From Haladaptatus paucihalophilus DX253 (GTDB lineage: Archaea; Halobacteriota; Halobacteria; Halobacteriales; Haladaptataceae), in contig NZ_AQXI01000001.1 in assembly GCF_000376445.1 (NCBI RefSeq), forward strand, positions 1,148,962-1,212,961: DNA of 64,000 nt, written 5' to 3'. Both the position numbers and the translations under genes were made by a program. Of this stretch, positions 51,401 through 60,433 are shown piece by piece. The notes beneath the pieces are model-generated. The model saw nothing but the letters and a program-made list of their open reading frames with translations, searched no databases and was not told the DNA's origin. The first letter of the stretch is position 1. Each line of letters starts with the position of its first letter.

Positions 51401-54400
51401 GACAACCGGACGGCGATTAACGTGGACATCGCCGACGCGACGACGAACGTGGACGAGGGGAGCATCCGGGTGACGCTCAGCAACGCGAGCGGACAGTTGT
51501 TCGGCGGCGGAACCGCAACTGACGGCGTGTCCTTCGGCGGCGGGACGCTCACCATCGACCCGACGGGAACGGGGATTCCGACGCTGCCGAACGGTACCGT
51601 CACCGTGAACGTCTCGGCGAACGATACGGTCGGGAACGAGGGAACGACCGGGTACGCGTTCGGCGTGGACGTGCCGCCCTACATCAGCGGTTTCGCGGCG
51701 ACGAAGGCCGGAGGCATGGACGTTGACGTGTCGTTCGATTCGACGGACCAACTCGACGCGGTGGGGGTCGCGGTGAGCGGCGCGGAGAGCGGCACGCTCA
51801 CGACGAGCGACTTCACCGCGACACCGGACGGAACCGGGGGATACACCTACGCGGCGACGTACACCGGGAGGACCGACGGAAACTACACGTTCGAGTTGGT
51901 CACCGCGGACGACGGCCGGACCGACGGCGCGACCGGCCAAACGGAAACCGTGCTCGTCGACGACACGGCACCAGCGGTGACCCTCTCGGCACCCGACGGC
52001 GGGGCGACCGTCCGCGGCGGGGAGGCGATACCCATCGAGTGGACCGCGACGGATTCCGTGAGCGTCGACACGGTTTCCATCGCGTACAGCACCGACGGCG
52101 GCGGAAACTGGACGACAGTCCGGTCCGACACGGCGAATGACGGAACCGAAGACTGGACGATACCCGCCGTCGATTCCGGGTCCGTATCGGTTCGCGTCAG
52201 CGCGACTGACACGAGCGGCAACGTCGGCAGCGACGCCAGCGACGCGACGTTCGCCATCGACTCGACCGCACCGACGGTCGGAAACTACACCGTAACCAAC
52301 CCCGGCGGGCAGGACGTCACCGTCACCTTCGACGCCGACGAACGGTTGGCGACTATCTCCGCGGCCGTCTCGGGGAGCGAGTCGGGGACGCTGACGAGGG
52401 CGGATTTCTCCGAGACGGCGACCGGAAGCGGGACGTACACCTACGCGGCGACCTACGCGGGGTCGAGCGACGGGAACTACACCGCGACGCTGAACGTAGC
52501 GGCGGACGACGCGGGCAACGACGGTGCGTCCGGGCAGTCAGAGAGCGCCGACGTCGATACCACTACGCCGTCGTTGTCCAACTTCCGCCTGACCAATCCC
52601 AGCGGGCGAAACCTGACGGTCGCGTTCGACAGCGACGAACCCCTCGGGACGCTCGAGGTCGCCATCTCCGGCGCGGAGAGCGCGACGCTGACGCTCGCGG
52701 ACTTCTCGCGGTCCGGCACCACGTACACCGCGACGTACCGTTCGGGGGCCGACGGGAACTACACCGCGACGCTGAACGCGGCGGCGGACGGCGCGGGCAA
52801 CGACGGTGCGTCCGGCGAGACGGACGGCATCGGCATCGACACGACGCCGCCGACGATTTCGAACGTCTCCGTCTCGAATCCGACGCGCCAAGAGGTGCGC
52901 CTGCGCTTCGATAGCTCGGAACGGCTCTCGGCGGTCCGCGTCACCGTCTCCGGTGCCGAAACGGCCACGCTGACCCGGAGCAATCCGTCGGCGAACGGCG
53001 GGACCTACGTCGTCACGTACACTGGCAGCGTGGACGGAACCTACACGGCGACGCTCGACCAAGCGCTCGACGACGCGGGCAACGACGGTTCGAGCGGCGA
53101 ATCTGGGACCGTCACGGTGGACGCCACACCGCCGAGCGTCTCGACGGTCAACGCGACGAACCCCGCCGGGAACGAAATTCGGGTTCGAATCGAGAGCTCG
53201 GAGCAACTCTCGTCCCTCGACGTCGCCATCTCCGGCGCGGAGAACGAGACCCTGACGCTCGCGGACTTCGCCGAGAACGACACGACGTACACCGCGTCCT
53301 ACGACGGGAGTTCGGACGGTCAGTACGACGTGACGCTCGTCGGGTTCGCGGATACCGCGGACAACGAGGGAACGGCGGGACAGACGGATTCCGTGACGTT
53401 GCAGGCGCGCCCGCCGACCATCTCGAACTTCGTGGCCACCAACCCAGCCGACAGGCGTGTTGTCGTCGGCTTCGATAGCTCCGACCACCTTTCGGCCGCC
53501 ACCGTCACCATCGGCGGTGCGGAGAACGCCACGTTGACGTTGCCCGACTTCACCGAAAACGGGACGTCGTACACCGCGACCTACAACGGCAGCGTGGACG
53601 GTACCTACACGGCGACGCTCGACCAAGCGCTCGACGACGCGGGCAACGACGGGTCGTCGGGAGAAGTCGCCAGCGTCACCATCAACACGACACGAACCGG
53701 AACGGGAGGAAACGGGACCGGTGGCGGCGATGGGGGCGGCGGTGGGAGCGGCGGAAATGGAAGTGATGGGAGCGGCGGAAGCGGAAACGATGGCGGCGGA
53801 AACGGCAGTAGCCCCGGAACCGGTTCCGGGTCCGATTCCACGGGAACCGACGCCGACGCGCACGACCCGAAACTCTCCGTGGATGTCACGCGCGGGACGA
53901 ACGAGACGACGAACGTCTCCGTGAGAAACGCCGATGCGAACCAGCGGGTCGGCGTGGCGTTCGGCAACGAGACCGGCTCGAACGGCGTGAACCTCAGCCG
54001 GTTGAACCTCACCGTCGAGCGGCCGATGGACTACAGTCTGACCGTCAACGCCTCCGCCGCCCGGCTCGGCGACGCGTCCGACTTCGGCGGCCACGCGGTC
54101 GGGTTCGTCGAGGTCGACCACTCGGTCCGCGACGCCGACATCGACGGCGCGGGACTCACATTCCGAATCGACACCCGCCGCTTCGAGGAGACCGGTATGG
54201 ACGCCACCGAGGCGGTGGTCTACCGGTACCACGGCGGCAGGTGGAACGCCCTCGACACCAGCGTGGTCGGCAGAGACGGCGGCGAGTACGTCTTGCGGGC
54301 CGACTCCCCCGGCCTGTCGGTGTTCGCGGTCGGACTTCGGGACGCGGACCTGCTCTCGGTGACGGGTGCGAGCCTCTCGAAACCGTCCGCCGCGGTCGGC

Positions 54401-54841
54401 GCTCCCGTCACGGCGTCCGCGACGATCACGAATCGAGGGAACTGGTTGGCGAACGACTCGCTCGCCGTGACGGCCAACGGGACGACGCTGGCCGCTCGAA
54501 CCGTCACTATTCCGGCCGGGGAGACGGTAACGGTCACGTTCGACGTGACGCGCGACCACCCCGGAACTTACGGCATCGCCATCGACGACGTATCGGCCGG
54601 GACCGTCGCCTTCTCCAGGGCGGCCGACGAGAACCGGGAGACGTCTCGAACGACGACCACCGACGTCGGGACGACGAAGGAAACCTCAACGGCGACGTTG
54701 CGGGCGACGCCCGGAACGACCGAGAAGGCGTTCGATGCAGGCACCACGCGGCAGACGGGCGGCGGTCCCAACGGTTGGCTGTTCGCGGGCCTCGCCGTCG
54801 TCGCCGTTCTCGTGGCGCTCCTCGTGAGACGTGTGCGGTGA
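48428..54841 (+). CDS. Giant cell-surface protein of Ig-like repeats with PGF-pre-PGF domain
   Basis: A 2137-residue secreted protein from ATG 48428; an ATG at 48401 is possible. Residues 1-34 are a signal peptide. Many Ig-like beta modules of ~95-100 residues follow, ending with VDTTPP-type joints; the last five (about 1275-1755) are close relatives sharing DGxYTATLxxAxDDAGNDG. A Gly/Asn/Ser linker lies at ~1757-1811, then a PGF-pre-PGF domain (~1815-1975), a CARDB-like Ig module and a C-terminal helix ending RRVR. Numerous N-glycosylation sequons. Probably an adhesin or S-layer-associated protein. Confidence 0.85.
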   Translation: MIQNHARIRVVFISIILVLMVVVGTGPPAVRGATNITTYINNEDRVIAPSESFGYYTVGLSGDHYIYVVLDENGDGFYNATEQYMNVSVSTSDNSFNDRFPAGKTAGLDGTYDVYAVSDNSFPDKTLDAGDNLTSGTPAQVTIDGSAPWVSDVNLTNPSGQTLEFSFTTNEQLNGTSVSLTGPEPTTTFTKGDFTETNDSGTYTYTVSYAGASDGDYTADVTLANDTVGNDAATNQSASALTDSVTVDTVPPGLQSIETEVGSTTAVLTFNESVVDEGGNALTAGDLQFTDGNGGGATSISSVSHTAGSDTATVTFDAAVSATDLGNDTIAPNASRVYDPYGNAAVTAAKSLRDTVGPNAPTGASASDINASNQGDYTVSVTLPDDHEAGTVQLSLDGGAVTNSTTVAAESDADSSGETVTFGNLDASGLAEGSISIGATFTDYGGNSNAAPGLASVTKDTGLPGVVDASISNAPIGTYDTGTQQTVTVAFDEALNQSISPTVEITNLNRTYAVSGGFDDATTWTGTVTIADDDEQRTATIAVSNATDTVGNVMTPDGSNTFQVDSTGPAKPDSTAAGNVTRSNRTDYNVTVTFVTNSQADEVSVKVTDGTTAVVSNRSITPGTETVTVTGIDVSSLDDGAITATALALDGGYANTEGYAAPTTVTKDTKRPSASSITIGDGEINDADAGTARTVTVTFDEAMNRSVSPTVAVTDLNRTYTVSGGFDSDTTWTGTVTIADDDETTTGNVTVSGAADSIGNGLVAATHAFSVDTETPTITGFGVTHTGGGTVAVSFNASESLDAASVALDTPSGTTTLGSFTESGSGPYEYTATYSSGGDGSYTATLDAARDAAGNDGATGQSDGVTVDTTPPTFGNPTPEGATVTDNESVLSVDIADATGSVDGGSIRVTVDDANGTKLAAVGTAHGGVSFGGGTLTIDPTGAGIRLADGGVNVTVSANDTAGNGNATEFSFVVDTTAPTFADPVPTGTVTDNRTAINVDIADATTNVDEGSIRVTLSNASGQLFGGGTATDGVSFGGGTLTIDPTGTGIPTLPNGTVTVNVSANDTVGNEGTTGYAFGVDVPPYISGFAATKAGGMDVDVSFDSTDQLDAVGVAVSGAESGTLTTSDFTATPDGTGGYTYAATYTGRTDGNYTFELVTADDGRTDGATGQTETVLVDDTAPAVTLSAPDGGATVRGGEAIPIEWTATDSVSVDTVSIAYSTDGGGNWTTVRSDTANDGTEDWTIPAVDSGSVSVRVSATDTSGNVGSDASDATFAIDSTAPTVGNYTVTNPGGQDVTVTFDADERLATISAAVSGSESGTLTRADFSETATGSGTYTYAATYAGSSDGNYTATLNVAADDAGNDGASGQSESADVDTTTPSLSNFRLTNPSGRNLTVAFDSDEPLGTLEVAISGAESATLTLADFSRSGTTYTATYRSGADGNYTATLNAAADGAGNDGASGETDGIGIDTTPPTISNVSVSNPTRQEVRLRFDSSERLSAVRVTVSGAETATLTRSNPSANGGTYVVTYTGSVDGTYTATLDQALDDAGNDGSSGESGTVTVDATPPSVSTVNATNPAGNEIRVRIESSEQLSSLDVAISGAENETLTLADFAENDTTYTASYDGSSDGQYDVTLVGFADTADNEGTAGQTDSVTLQARPPTISNFVATNPADRRVVVGFDSSDHLSAATVTIGGAENATLTLPDFTENGTSYTATYNGSVDGTYTATLDQALDDAGNDGSSGEVASVTINTTRTGTGGNGTGGGDGGGGGSGGNGSDGSGGSGNDGGGNGSSPGTGSGSDSTGTDADAHDPKLSVDVTRGTNETTNVSVRNADANQRVGVAFGNETGSNGVNLSRLNLTVERPMDYSLTVNASAARLGDASDFGGHAVGFVEVDHSVRDADIDGAGLTFRIDTRRFEETGMDATEAVVYRYHGGRWNALDTSVVGRDGGEYVLRADSPGLSVFAVGLRDADLLSVTGASLSKPSAAVGAPVTASATITNRGNWLANDSLAVTANGTTLAARTVTIPAGETVTVTFDVTRDHPGTYGIAIDDVSAGTVAFSRAADENRETSRTTTTDVGTTKETSTATLRATPGTTEKAFDAGTTRQTGGGPNGWLFAGLAVVAVLVALLVRRVR

Positions 54842-55070
54842 GTTGCTATCGAGAGAAAGCGACCCATCCATGGGAGCGAGACGATTATGTGGATACCACG
54901 GAAGTCGGCGCTCCTTGTGACGAATCGGTCACCATATCCACGAATAACCCACCATACGTGTCCGGATGACCAGATACCGGTGGCTAGAAACTGAATTCGT
55001 CTAAAAAAACGTGATTTTTGAAAACGAATGCGGAACCCTTAACCGTGTCGTGGGACTGTGTATAATCGTA

Positions 55071-55265
55071 ATGGCAAACGGTAAAGTTGATTTCTTCAAC
55101 GACACAGGCGGCTACGGTTTCATAGAGACGGACGACGCGGACGAGGACGTTTTCTTCCACATGGAAGACGTTGGCGGCGAGGATCTCACGGAAGGTACCG
55201 AAATCGAATTCGACATCGAGCAGGCCCCCAAGGGTCCGCGCGCGAAGAACGTCGTTCGACAGTAA
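55071..55265 (+). CDS. cspA: Cold-shock domain protein
   Basis: A 64-residue CSD protein: GKVDFFNDTGGYGFIETDD carries RNP1 (GYGFIE) and VFFHMEDV carries RNP2. Acidic version of bacterial CspA, binding single-stranded RNA or DNA in the cytoplasm. The ATG at 55071 is preceded by CCTTAACC about 30 bp upstream as a probable TATA element. Confidence 0.95.
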   Translation: MANGKVDFFNDTGGYGFIETDDADEDVFFHMEDVGGEDLTEGTEIEFDIEQAPKGPRAKNVVRQ

Positions 55266-55401
55266 ACTCGAATTTTCGCACCGTCGCCACACGGCGACAG
55301 GGCGCACTTTCGTTTCTTTCAATGCACTCGCTCTCCGAGAGCGATGGCTCTGACGGTACGTTCACGGGAAGGAAAACGCATTCTCGAATCGGATTCAACG
55401 G

Positions 55402-55773
55402 TCAGAACAGTCGCCAGAGCAGCGACCGAAGTCGGTAGCCGAGCGACCCGTTTCGATAGCCGCGCCACCCGCTCATGCCGCCCGCGAGCGTCGTGGCGTC
55501 GTACCCCTCGTCGTCGAGGACGCTGGTCGCGCGCGTAGCGACGACGCCCATCTTACAGACCGTGATGACGGGTCTGTCTTGTGGGATTTTACCAAGACGG
55601 CCGCGAAGTGCGTCCTCGTTACCCGCGCGAAGCTCGTCGTACACAGGGACGTTGCGGCTCCCGTCGATATGGTCCGACTGAAACGCCTTTCTCGGTCGAA
55701 TATCGAGAACGAACGGCGCGTCGTTGGCGTCGAGTCGCTCGTCCAGTTCGTCGGGACGAATCTTGCTCATCAT
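55402..55773 (-). CDS. Rhodanese-like domain protein
   Basis: A 123-residue protein starting at base 55773 or 55770 (MMSKIRPDELDERL). The rhodanese fold is clear: FVLDIRPRKAFQSDHIDGS and VITVCKMGVVATRATSVL with the active-site Cys in VCKMGV, then LAGGMSGWRGY. It would carry a sulfane sulfur on that cysteine. A short basic C-terminal tail (YRLRSLLWRLF) follows. Single gene, unlinked to a sulfur pathway here. Confidence 0.9.
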   Translation of the reverse strand: MMSKIRPDELDERLDANDAPFVLDIRPRKAFQSDHIDGSRNVPVYDELRAGNEDALRGRLGKIPQDRPVITVCKMGVVATRATSVLDDEGYDATTLAGGMSGWRGYRNGSLGYRLRSLLWRLF

Positions 55774-55949
55774 GCCCACAATCGTACCGAGTCGTTAAAG
55801 CCCTGACGTCATCGGCATGGCCGAGACGAGCGTGTCCGATGGGTCCCCGAGTGCGCAGAATCGCATCCTCGCACGAAAATAGCGATCGCTGGAAAATCCT
55901 GTGTCCCGGAATTGACCGGTGAGAAGTCCGCTTCAGTTCGCCGAAGGCG

Positions 55950-56234
55950 TCATTGAATGTGGCCTTCGCGACGGAGTTGGTCCGCGTCCTGACTCGTGTA
56001 GCGCCACTCGATGTTGGCCTTTTCGTCCTGCCAGTCCCACGGCTCGATGAGCACGATGTCGCCCTCTTCGATCCACGTCCGGTATTTCATGCGACCGGGA
56101 ATGCGGCCCATTCGTTCCTTTCCGTCGTTACATCGGAGCTGTACGTGGTTGCCACCGTTGTGCTGGGTGACGACCGCGAACATCTCGTCGTTGTTTGGCA
56201 TTCGGAGATTCCGACGCCCTGTTTCTTCACTCAC
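55950..56234 (-). CDS. eif1A: Translation initiation factor aIF1A
   Basis: A 94-residue S1/IF1-fold protein: [45 protein letters not shown] in outline, then [12 protein letters not shown] and the C-terminal [15 protein letters not shown]. It binds the A site of the small ribosomal subunit during initiation. No overlap with neighbours; the 255-bp gap upstream is shared with pckA. Confidence 0.96.
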   Translation of the reverse strand: MSEETGRRNLRMPNNDEMFAVVTQHNGGNHVQLRCNDGKERMGRIPGRMKYRTWIEEGDIVLIEPWDWQDEKANIEWRYTSQDADQLRREGHIQ

Positions 56235-56490
56235 AGGTGGAATATGTGGCGGACACGGTTAAGTGGTAGGTGTCGCTCGATACCGCGTGTCACGGGCGAC
56301 ATCATTCCGAACGAATCGCGTCCGTGGCTCGTCGTTTCCCCGACCTCTCCCCGGGTCGTCCGACCGTCGAAACGCGGATTATTTACTCGCGTCCGAAATC
56401 ACAATTCCGCCGATATCGAGGTTATGAGGGCACTAAGACGGCCGTAAACCGTGCATAATTATACGTCTCGGGATGGGGCGTTCAAGCACG

Positions 56491-57999
56491 ATGTCAGACA
56501 CTGGGCAGTCAGTCCAATCCCTGAAGTCGACACTCCCCGATCCGACCGAGGCCGATAACGTACGATACAATCCGTCCTTGGAACAGCTCCGCGAATTCTC
56601 TCGGGAGCTGGAGACGACGGCCGAGTTCGGCTCCGCGTCCTACGTCAGCCGCGAGCGGTCGCGCAACGCCGACAAGACGAAGAACGCGGTGGACGAGGAG
56701 TTCGACGCGGACGACTTCGCGCACATCGAGGATGCGGTGACGTACGCCCGAGAACACGAGATGCTATGCATCGACCGTATGATGGGCCGACACGCCGACC
56801 ACTCCTACCGATGCCGACTCTACGTTCCGACGAAGTACGGTCGAATCGCCCTCGCGTGGGCGAACCTCTTCGAACCGGTCGATGGACCGGGCGAACCCGA
56901 TTTCGTTACGGTGCAGGTACCCGACTGGGACGAAATCGCCGTCCGCATTCGCCCCGAGGAGGGGATGACCGCCGTACTCGGCAGCGACTACACCGGCGAG
57001 GCGAAGAAGTCCTTCCTCCGGCTGTTCATGTTCCACGCCAAGAAGAAGGGCGGACTCGGACTGCACGCGGGAAGCAAGCGGGTCACGTTACAGGACGAAG
57101 ACGACGAGCTTCGTGACGTCGGACAGGTGTTCCTCGGCCTGTCGGCGACCGGAAAATCCACGCTGACCGCCCACGGCCTCTGGCTGGACGACCCCGAATC
57201 GGCGACGATGCTACAGGACGACGTGTGCGCGCTGCTCCCCGACGGAAGCGTCGCCGGAAGCGAGGGGCACGGTCTCTACGTCAAGACTATCGGACTGGAC
57301 AAGGAGGAACAGCCCGCGATGTACGACGCGGTAACCCACGAATCCGCGGTCCTCGAAAACGTGGACGTGGACGAGGACGGGACCGTCGATTTCGACAGCG
57401 ACTGCCACACGTCCAACGGACGCGCCGTCATCCGCCGCGACCAGCTCGAATCGTCGGGCGACGACATCGACCTCGATAGGGTCGACCAACTGTTTTTCAT
57501 CACGCGCAATCCGACGATGCCGCCGGTCTCGAAGCTCACGCCGGAGGAGGCCGCGGTGGCGTTCATGCTCGGCGAATCCATCGAAACCAGCGCGGGCGAC
57601 CCGTCGAAAGCCGGAGAGTCCATCCGCGTCGTCGGCACCAACCCCTTCATCGTCGGGTCGAAAGGCGAGGAGGGCAACCGCTTCCGCGAGCTCATCGACG
57701 ACCTCGGCGTCGAGTGTTACATCCTCAACACCGGTCACCTCGGCGGCAAGGACATCGGCGTCACGGAGTCGGTGACCCTCCTCCGCGAAATCGCCCGCGG
57801 AACGGTCGAGTGGACGGACGACGAGGCGACGGGTCTCACGGTCCCGAGTTCCGTCCCCGGCATCGACATCGAGGAGTTCGCCGTCGCGGACAACGTTTCC
57901 GACTACGAGTCCGAACTGGAACGACTCCGGACCGAGCGTCGGGTGCACCTCTCGACGTTCGACGATTTGGACGAGGACATCCGAAACGCCGTCTACTGA
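56491..57999 (+). CDS. pckA: Phosphoenolpyruvate carboxykinase (ATP)
   Basis: A 502-residue enzyme from ATG 56491 (MSDTGQSVQSLKSTLPD). Kinase-1a motif GLSATGKST is at about 216-224 and the DDVCALL metal-site region follows near 245. RNPTMPPVSKLTPEEAAVAFMLG supplies the adenine and substrate loop (in part), and FIVGSKGEEGNRF lies later. It turns oxaloacetate into PEP with ATP, the first step of gluconeogenesis. Together with maeB it indicates growth on C4 acids or amino acids. The N-terminal ~70 residues are acidic and longer than the catalytic core needs. Confidence 0.93.
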   Translation: MSDTGQSVQSLKSTLPDPTEADNVRYNPSLEQLREFSRELETTAEFGSASYVSRERSRNADKTKNAVDEEFDADDFAHIEDAVTYAREHEMLCIDRMMGRHADHSYRCRLYVPTKYGRIALAWANLFEPVDGPGEPDFVTVQVPDWDEIAVRIRPEEGMTAVLGSDYTGEAKKSFLRLFMFHAKKKGGLGLHAGSKRVTLQDEDDELRDVGQVFLGLSATGKSTLTAHGLWLDDPESATMLQDDVCALLPDGSVAGSEGHGLYVKTIGLDKEEQPAMYDAVTHESAVLENVDVDEDGTVDFDSDCHTSNGRAVIRRDQLESSGDDIDLDRVDQLFFITRNPTMPPVSKLTPEEAAVAFMLGESIETSAGDPSKAGESIRVVGTNPFIVGSKGEEGNRFRELIDDLGVECYILNTGHLGGKDIGVTESVTLLREIARGTVEWTDDEATGLTVPSSVPGIDIEEFAVADNVSDYESELERLRTERRVHLSTFDDLDEDIRNAVY

Positions 58000-58019
58000 C
58001 GGACTGACTCAATTCTCCC

Positions 58020-58238
58020 TCAGTTCAGCGTCTCGACTTCGTTCGTCAAGTCGCTCGGTTCGTCCACCGGACCGTTCACGAACAGCCCGTGGCCGATTAT
58101 GGCGACGGCGACGAACCCGGCACCGATGACGGACAGCGACAGGGAAACGGCGGTCAGATAGCCGATACTCACGCCGAAGACCATGCTGGCGAGGATGCCA
58201 CCCAGCACGAGGTCGTAGTACTGCCACGTGTAGACCAT
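58020..58238 (-). CDS. Small two-helix membrane protein
   Basis: A 72-residue protein with segments YDLVLGGILASMVFGVSIGY and VSLSLSVIGAGFVAVAIIGH and an acidic C-terminus (DEPSDLTNEVETLN). This layout is common among haloarchaeal small proteins of unknown function. Convergent with pckA; its stop is 20 bp from the pckA stop. Confidence 0.65.
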   Translation of the reverse strand: MVYTWQYYDLVLGGILASMVFGVSIGYLTAVSLSLSVIGAGFVAVAIIGHGLFVNGPVDEPSDLTNEVETLN

Positions 58239-58347
58239 GCTACGAAGTAACGCTCGAAGCTCCGAATAACTAGGGTATCGTCGCCCTGTCGCCCGCGGCG
58301 GGGCGAAACAACGGCGTTTTACCGCGCGTCAGGGTGTATCCGAATCG

Positions 58348-59187
58348 ATGGACGAACTCGTGTCCCGCCTCTCGACGGTCATCGACGAACGGCCGACCGA
58401 CATCCGCGAACTCGATGGGGGAGAAATCGGCACCGTGCATCGCGTCGAGTTCGACTCCCGAGCGCCGCTCGTCGTCAAGACGAGCGAGACGTCGCTCGCC
58501 GTCGAAGCGACCATGCTGTCCCACCTCGCCGACCACGGCCTTCCCGTTCCCGACGTTTTATACGGGGCGGACGACCTCCTCGTGCTGGAGTACGTCGAAG
58601 GCGACTCGACCATCACCCGCGAAATCGAACGGGACGTCGCGGCGCACCTCGCCGCCCTCCACGAGAAAACCGCACCGGCCTACGGTTTCGAATGCGACAC
58701 GCTCACGGGGTCGCTCCGCCAGCCGAATCCGTGGACCGATTCGTGGGTCGATTTCTACCGCGACCGGCGACTCGTTCACGCCGCGTCCGTCGCCCGCGAG
58801 ACCGGCGAACTGCCGGAGTCCGCGTTCGAGCGGGTCGAAGCGCTCGCCGCCGACCTCGAGTCGCTGCTGGTCGAACCCGAGGCACCCTCGTTGATACACG
58901 GCGACGTGTGGACGACGAACCTCCTCGCGGCCGACGGGGAACTCCGCGCCTTCCTCGACCCGGCGACGTACTACGCCCACGCGGAAATCGAACTCGCGTA
59001 CGTGGATTGGACGGGGACCGTCGGCGATGCCTTCTTCGAACGCTACGACGACATCCGCGGCATCGATTCCGGGTTCGACTCGCGCCGCGACGTGTACGTG
59101 GTCTATCCGTTGCTCTCACACGTCTACCACTTCGGGGACGAGTACCTGCCGGAACTCGACCGGACGCTTTCGCGGGTGGGCTACTGA
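58348..59187 (+). CDS. Fructosamine/ketosamine-3-kinase family protein
   Basis: A 279-residue aminoglycoside-phosphotransferase-fold kinase. APLVVKTSE holds the ATP lysine, SLIHGDVWTTNLLA the catalytic loop and RAFLDPATYYAHAEIELAY the metal-binding D-P-A. The family phosphorylates fructosamines on glycated proteins so that the sugar falls off; activity on a small molecule is also possible. ATG 58348 begins MDELVSRLSTVIDERPTDI. Confidence 0.88.
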   Translation: MDELVSRLSTVIDERPTDIRELDGGEIGTVHRVEFDSRAPLVVKTSETSLAVEATMLSHLADHGLPVPDVLYGADDLLVLEYVEGDSTITREIERDVAAHLAALHEKTAPAYGFECDTLTGSLRQPNPWTDSWVDFYRDRRLVHAASVARETGELPESAFERVEALAADLESLLVEPEAPSLIHGDVWTTNLLAADGELRAFLDPATYYAHAEIELAYVDWTGTVGDAFFERYDDIRGIDSGFDSRRDVYVVYPLLSHVYHFGDEYLPELDRTLSRVGY

Positions 59188-59224
59188 CGGGCGTCCCCGC
59201 GGTCCACCCTCGGTCCTCCACCCC

Positions 59225-59875
59225 TCAGTCCAGTACGTCGAAAATCTCGGGGAGTCCTTCGATTTCGTACGTCGGTTCGACGGTGAGGTCGTAGTCGGCG
59301 CGGTGCGGTCGGCGGATGAACGCGGAGTCCACTCCGGCGTTGTGTGCGGCGACCACGTCGCTCTCGCTGTCGCCGACGAAGAGGGCGTCTTCCACACCGA
59401 GGTCGGACAGTGCGAGTTCGAGGAAGTGCGGGTCGGGTTTCTTGCGGCGGATTCCCTCGACGGTCGGCGGTCTGCCGTAGTAGGTCTCGAAGTGGCGTCC
59501 GAGTTCGAAGTAGTCGAGCATGAACTCCACCGTCGCCTGCTGGTTGGAACTGACGAGGCCGAGCGGTCGGTCGAAATCCGAGAGCGTTCCAACGTCGTCG
59601 TAGGTCGTGGTCCGGCCCGCTCTTATCTCCTGACGTTGCGTCTCGGAGGCGGCGCCGTCGCGGGCCTTCCAGAACGCGTCCGGGTCGAACCCGTACACCT
59701 CACAGACCCGCCGAAACCCGTCGGGAGTGGCGCTGTGCGTCACCGCGTCGAGGTGGTCCTCCGCGGGGTCCACGTCGAATTCTTCGAACGCCGAAACCGC
59801 CGCTTCGCGGAGCAACTCGCGTTTCGGCGGTCTCACGAGCACGCCGTCGTTGTCGAACAACACCGCATCGTACAT
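59225..59875 (-). CDS. HAD-superfamily hydrolase
   Basis: A 216-residue protein from base 59875 (MYDAVLFDNDGVLVRP). Motif I is FDNDGVL, motif II LVSSNQ, motif III RRKKPDPHFLE and motif IV LFVGDSESDVVAAHNAG. Phosphatase of small metabolites, with a helical cap (about 15-85). The frame is open well upstream but only this start gives the complete motif I. Related in type, but not closely, to the HAD gene at 24945. Confidence 0.88.
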   Translation of the reverse strand: MYDAVLFDNDGVLVRPPKRELLREAAVSAFEEFDVDPAEDHLDAVTHSATPDGFRRVCEVYGFDPDAFWKARDGAASETQRQEIRAGRTTTYDDVGTLSDFDRPLGLVSSNQQATVEFMLDYFELGRHFETYYGRPPTVEGIRRKKPDPHFLELALSDLGVEDALFVGDSESDVVAAHNAGVDSAFIRRPHRADYDLTVEPTYEIEGLPEIFDVLD

Positions 59876-59962
59876 TTGTTGAGTCTCATCAGCGAGCGAG
59901 GGTATGTGTTCCCATTTTCGGCGGCCGAAGTGAGTTTGGGCGTCGAGCACGAAGTGTGGGCG

Positions 59963-60208
59963 ATGGACCCGGACTCCGACTTCTCGGACGAACAGGCCGG
60001 AAAACGCGTCGTCGCGGCCGACGGAACCGGACTCGGCGTCGTAAAGGAGGTTCGAAACGGAACGCTGTACGTCGAGGTTGGCGCGGACCCGAACCCGGAC
60101 ACCATCGACGAACTCGGGTGGGGCGGCGTCGTCAACCAGTCGGTTCACGAGTTGCGACGGCAGTTCATCGCCACCATCACCGACGAGACGGTTCGGCTGT
60201 CGGTGTGA
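59963..60208 (+). CDS. PRC-barrel-like small protein
   Basis: An 81-residue protein from ATG 59963 (MDPDSDFSDEQAGKRVVAA). The first 50 residues fit a PRC-barrel beta pattern: GKRVVAADGTGLGVVKEVRNGTLYVEV (in part), followed by a helix (INQ-type VNQSVHELRRQFI) and a final TDETVRLSV strand. Such proteins are often adaptors in RNA or membrane processes; function unknown. Confidence 0.7.
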   Translation: MDPDSDFSDEQAGKRVVAADGTGLGVVKEVRNGTLYVEVGADPNPDTIDELGWGGVVNQSVHELRRQFIATITDETVRLSV

Positions 60209-60394
60209 AACCGGTTCGACGGGGTGGTTTCGCAAGGACTGCCGGTTTCTGGGACGCCCCACGAGCGGCCGATTCGCCGTTTTCACCGGTCCCGTCGTCT
60301 CCGCGGGCGTCTCCCCCGAGACGGGGCGTCATCGCTCGCGGAGACGGTTTCCCGATTTCTGGCACCTAACTACGCGGGGGAACAATCACGGGTA

Positions 60395-60433
60395 ATGAGA
60401 ACGAACGCGCGACCACCGCGGGGTGTGTACTGA
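60395..60433 (+). promoter_or_regulatory. 12-codon leader ORF overlapping the TauE/SafE start
   Basis: ATG at 60395 opens MRTNARPPRGVY and ends in TGA, whose A is the first base of the next ATG (TGATG). It may be a leader that couples or tunes translation of the exporter gene. The rest of the 224-bp gap shows a partial repeat (GGTTTCTGGG and GATTTCTGGC) and no gene. Confidence 0.35.
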
